Positions 62,249 to 64,000 of a DNA stretch of 64,000 nucleotides are shown in pieces. Source of the DNA: Streptomyces sp. NBC_00223 (GTDB taxonomy: Bacteria; Actinomycetota; Actinomycetes; Streptomycetales; Streptomycetaceae); contig NZ_CP108109.1 in NCBI RefSeq assembly GCF_036199905.1, positions 6,137,501-6,201,500 of the forward strand. Direction: 5' to 3'. Position numbers and translations under genes: made by a program. The notes beneath the pieces are model-generated. The model was not told the origin of the DNA. It was given only the letters and a program-made list of their open reading frames with translations, and did not search any database. Positions within the stretch are counted from its first letter, which is position 1. The number at the start of each line of letters is the position of its first letter.

Positions 62249-64000
62249 ATGCTCGACGGTGTGCAGACCCAGTCGCTCAGCCCCCGGTTCATCGGCCGCG
62301 ACGCCGAGCTGACCAGGCTGGCCGGCGCGCTGGCCGCCGCCCACGGCGGCGAGCCGCAGGCGGTGCTGATCGGCGGCGAGGCGGGGGTCGGCAAGACCCG
62401 GCTGACCGAGGAGTTCCTGACCGCGGCACGCGCTTCCGGCGCCGTGACCGCGGTCGGCGGCTGTGTGGAGATCGGGGCGGAGGGGCTGCCGTTCGCCCCG
62501 ATCTCCACCGCGCTGCGCGATCTGTACCGCACGCTCGGCGCCGAGCTGACCGCCGCGGTGGCCGGGCAGGAGGCCGAGCTGGCCCGGCTGCTGCCCGAAC
62601 TCGGCGAGCCCGGCGGCGCCCGCCGCGACCCGCACGACGAGGACGGCCGGGTCCGCCTCTTCGAGCTCACCACCCGTCTGCTGGAACGGCTCGGCGCCGA
62701 CCGTACGCTCGTCGTGGTCGTCGAGGACCTGCACTGGGCCGACCGCTCCACCCGCGAACTGCTCGCGTACCTCTTCCGCTCGCTCCAGCGCTCCCGGGTG
62801 ATGGTCGTGGCCACCTACCGCGCCGACGACATCCACCGCAGGCACCCGCTGCGCCCCTTCCTCGCCGAGACCGACCGGCTGCGGACCGTCGAGCGGATCG
62901 AGCTGAGGCGTTTCAACCACGAGGAGGTACGGCGCCAGCTCGCGTCGATCTTCGCCGTCGAGCCCGAGGCCGGCGTCGTGGACCAGGTCTTCGGCCGCTC
63001 CGACGGCAACCCCTTCTTCGTCGAGGAACTGGCGTGCAGCATCCGCGGCGGGTGCAGCACCGGACTCAGCGAGTCGCTGCGGGACCTGCTGCTGGTCCGG
63101 GTCGAGGCGCTGTCCGAGGACGCCCAGCGGGTGGCGAAGTTCGTCGCCGAGGGCGGCAACGCGGTGGAGTACCGGCTGCTCGCGGCCATCACCGGGCTCG
63201 GCGAGGACGATCTGCTCGACGCGCTGCGCAGCGCCGTCGGCGCGAATATCCTGCTGCCCACCGACAGCGGCGACGGCTACCGCTTCCGGCACTCGCTGGT
63301 CCGCGAGGCCGTCGGCGACGACCTGCTGCCCGGCGAGCGCAGCCGGATCAACCGCCGCTACGCCCAGGCGGTCGAGGCGGACCCCACGCTGGTCCGCGCC
63401 GACGAGCGGGCCGCGCGGCTGGCCAGCTACTGGTACGCCGCGCACGACCCCGCCAAGGCGCTGCCCGCCGTGCTGCGCGCCGCCGTCGAGGCCAGGCGCC
63501 GGCACGCGTACTCCGAGCAGTACCGGCTGCTGGACCGCGCGCTCGAACTGTGGGACGACACGCCGGAGGACGTACGGGCCGGGCTGCGGCCGGCGGACTA
63601 CGCCGAGGCGTATCCGCCCCTGGCCTTCGGCATGGGGAACCCCAGTGGTTGCGACCCCGAGACGCCGCTGAGGTTTCTCGACCTGCTGGCCGAGGTCACC
63701 GTCGCCGCCCGGCTCAGCGGCGAGCGCGAACGCTCCTACGCCATGGCCAGGCGCGCGCTGCGGCTGATGGAACGCGACGGCGAGCAGGACGGGCTGCGGG
63801 CCGCCTGGTTCTGGTCCCAGCGGTCCCGGCTCACCGAGGACCTCGGGCGCGGTGACGGCTGGGAGGAGCTGTCGCGGGCCCGTGAGCTGGTGCGCGGACA
63901 GCCGCCGTCCGCCGCGCACGCGGAGGTGCTGTCGCTGATCGCGGGCTGGATCATGGTGCACAAGTCCGGCGCCGAGGGGATCGCCATCGCCGGGCGCGCC
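62249..64000 (+). CDS. LuxR/LAL-type ATP-binding regulator, 3' end outside window
   Basis: The frame is open from ATG 62249 (or GTG 62261) to the window end, at least 583 residues. FIGRDAELTRLAGAL leads into Walker A IGGEAGVGKTRLTEEF, then VEIGAEGLPFAPI, Walker B LVVVVEDLHWADRSTRELLAYL, VVATYRADDI and GNPFFVEELA: the AAA/STAND NTPase of large ATP-binding LuxR regulators (MalT/LAL group). This is followed by a helical repeat region (YRLLDRALELWDD, YAMARRALRLMERDG). The C-terminal LuxR helix-turn-helix would lie beyond 64000 and is inferred. Usually such proteins bind an inducer and activate pathway genes. Confidence 0.82.
   Translation, partial: MLDGVQTQSLSPRFIGRDAELTRLAGALAAAHGGEPQAVLIGGEAGVGKTRLTEEFLTAARASGAVTAVGGCVEIGAEGLPFAPISTALRDLYRTLGAELTAAVAGQEAELARLLPELGEPGGARRDPHDEDGRVRLFELTTRLLERLGADRTLVVVVEDLHWADRSTRELLAYLFRSLQRSRVMVVATYRADDIHRRHPLRPFLAETDRLRTVERIELRRFNHEEVRRQLASIFAVEPEAGVVDQVFGRSDGNPFFVEELACSIRGGCSTGLSESLRDLLLVRVEALSEDAQRVAKFVAEGGNAVEYRLLAAITGLGEDDLLDALRSAVGANILLPTDSGDGYRFRHSLVREAVGDDLLPGERSRINRRYAQAVEADPTLVRADERAARLASYWYAAHDPAKALPAVLRAAVEARRRHAYSEQYRLLDRALELWDDTPEDVRAGLRPADYAEAYPPLAFGMGNPSGCDPETPLRFLDLLAEVTVAARLSGERERSYAMARRALRLMERDGEQDGLRAAWFWSQRSRLTEDLGRGDGWEELSRARELVRGQPPSAAHAEVLSLIAGWIMVHKSGAEGIAIAGRA

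Overview
The window reads as chromosomal DNA of a Streptomyces or close relative: very high GC, many GTG starts, stop/start overlaps of the ATGA or GTGA type, leaderless-looking promoters, and a housekeeping gene order (sdaA-glyA-gcvH-gcvT / opp operon / cysteine desulfurase-mnmA / SDR / metE-like-ligA-rmdB-gatCAB) that, from memory and unchecked, is the one seen around SCO5469-SCO5506 of S. coelicolor. Two accessory blocks interrupt this backbone.

Block 1 (about 1-14.4 kb) is a one-directional run of about 14 genes, most overlapping by 4 bases: HAD phosphatase, a CDP-glycerol-transferase-like protein (frameshifted here), a thymidylate-synthase-family enzyme with an Asp where TS has the base-reading Asn (predicting a cytosine nucleotide substrate), a NodU/TobZ-type O-carbamoyltransferase, a glycosyltransferase, a small P-loop kinase, a methyltransferase, two phosphotransferases, a histidine phosphatase, a sugar epimerase, an S-adenosylhomocysteine-hydrolase-like protein, a NUDIX hydrolase and a KdsB-type CMP-sugar synthetase. 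I know no described pathway with this set. The best reading is a biosynthetic operon for a carbamoylated, sugar-decorated, C5-modified cytosine nucleotide/nucleoside or a glycoconjugate made from it. It is the strongest candidate for an undescribed system.

Its end is marked by a 2.04-kb IS701-type element (14362-16405) with perfect 25-bp inverted ends, a CTAG target duplication and a passenger P-loop gene. It sits exactly in the shared CTAG that forms the stop codons of both kdsB and the convergent sdaA.

Backbone, 16.4-36.3 kb: serine/glycine/one-carbon operon on the minus strand (sdaA, glyA, gcvH, gcvT) under a tandem glycine riboswitch; two SseB-like proteins; a DUF885 protein; a five-gene oligopeptide ABC transporter; a thioesterase; cysteine desulfurase and mnmA (tRNA thiolation); LOG and SDR proteins.

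Block 2 (36.3-48.1 kb) is an aromatic-compound catabolic island: an FAD monooxygenase with a decayed reductase behind it, a divergent IclR regulator, two amidohydrolases, an FAH-family hydrolase, a NitT/TauT-type ABC importer, a Rieske oxygenase and a LigB-type extradiol dioxygenase. The set resembles the LigX/LigZ/LigY/LigW-type lignin-biaryl route. An IS30-family element (48.18-49.62 kb) closes it.

Backbone resumes at 49.8 kb: metE-like, ligA, a GGDEF-EAL membrane protein (rmdB-like), gatC-gatA-hyp-gatB, a strong bidirectional terminator, a membrane Ser/Thr kinase, a small basic protein, and a LuxR/LAL-type regulator cut by the window end. No tRNA, rRNA or CRISPR array was seen.
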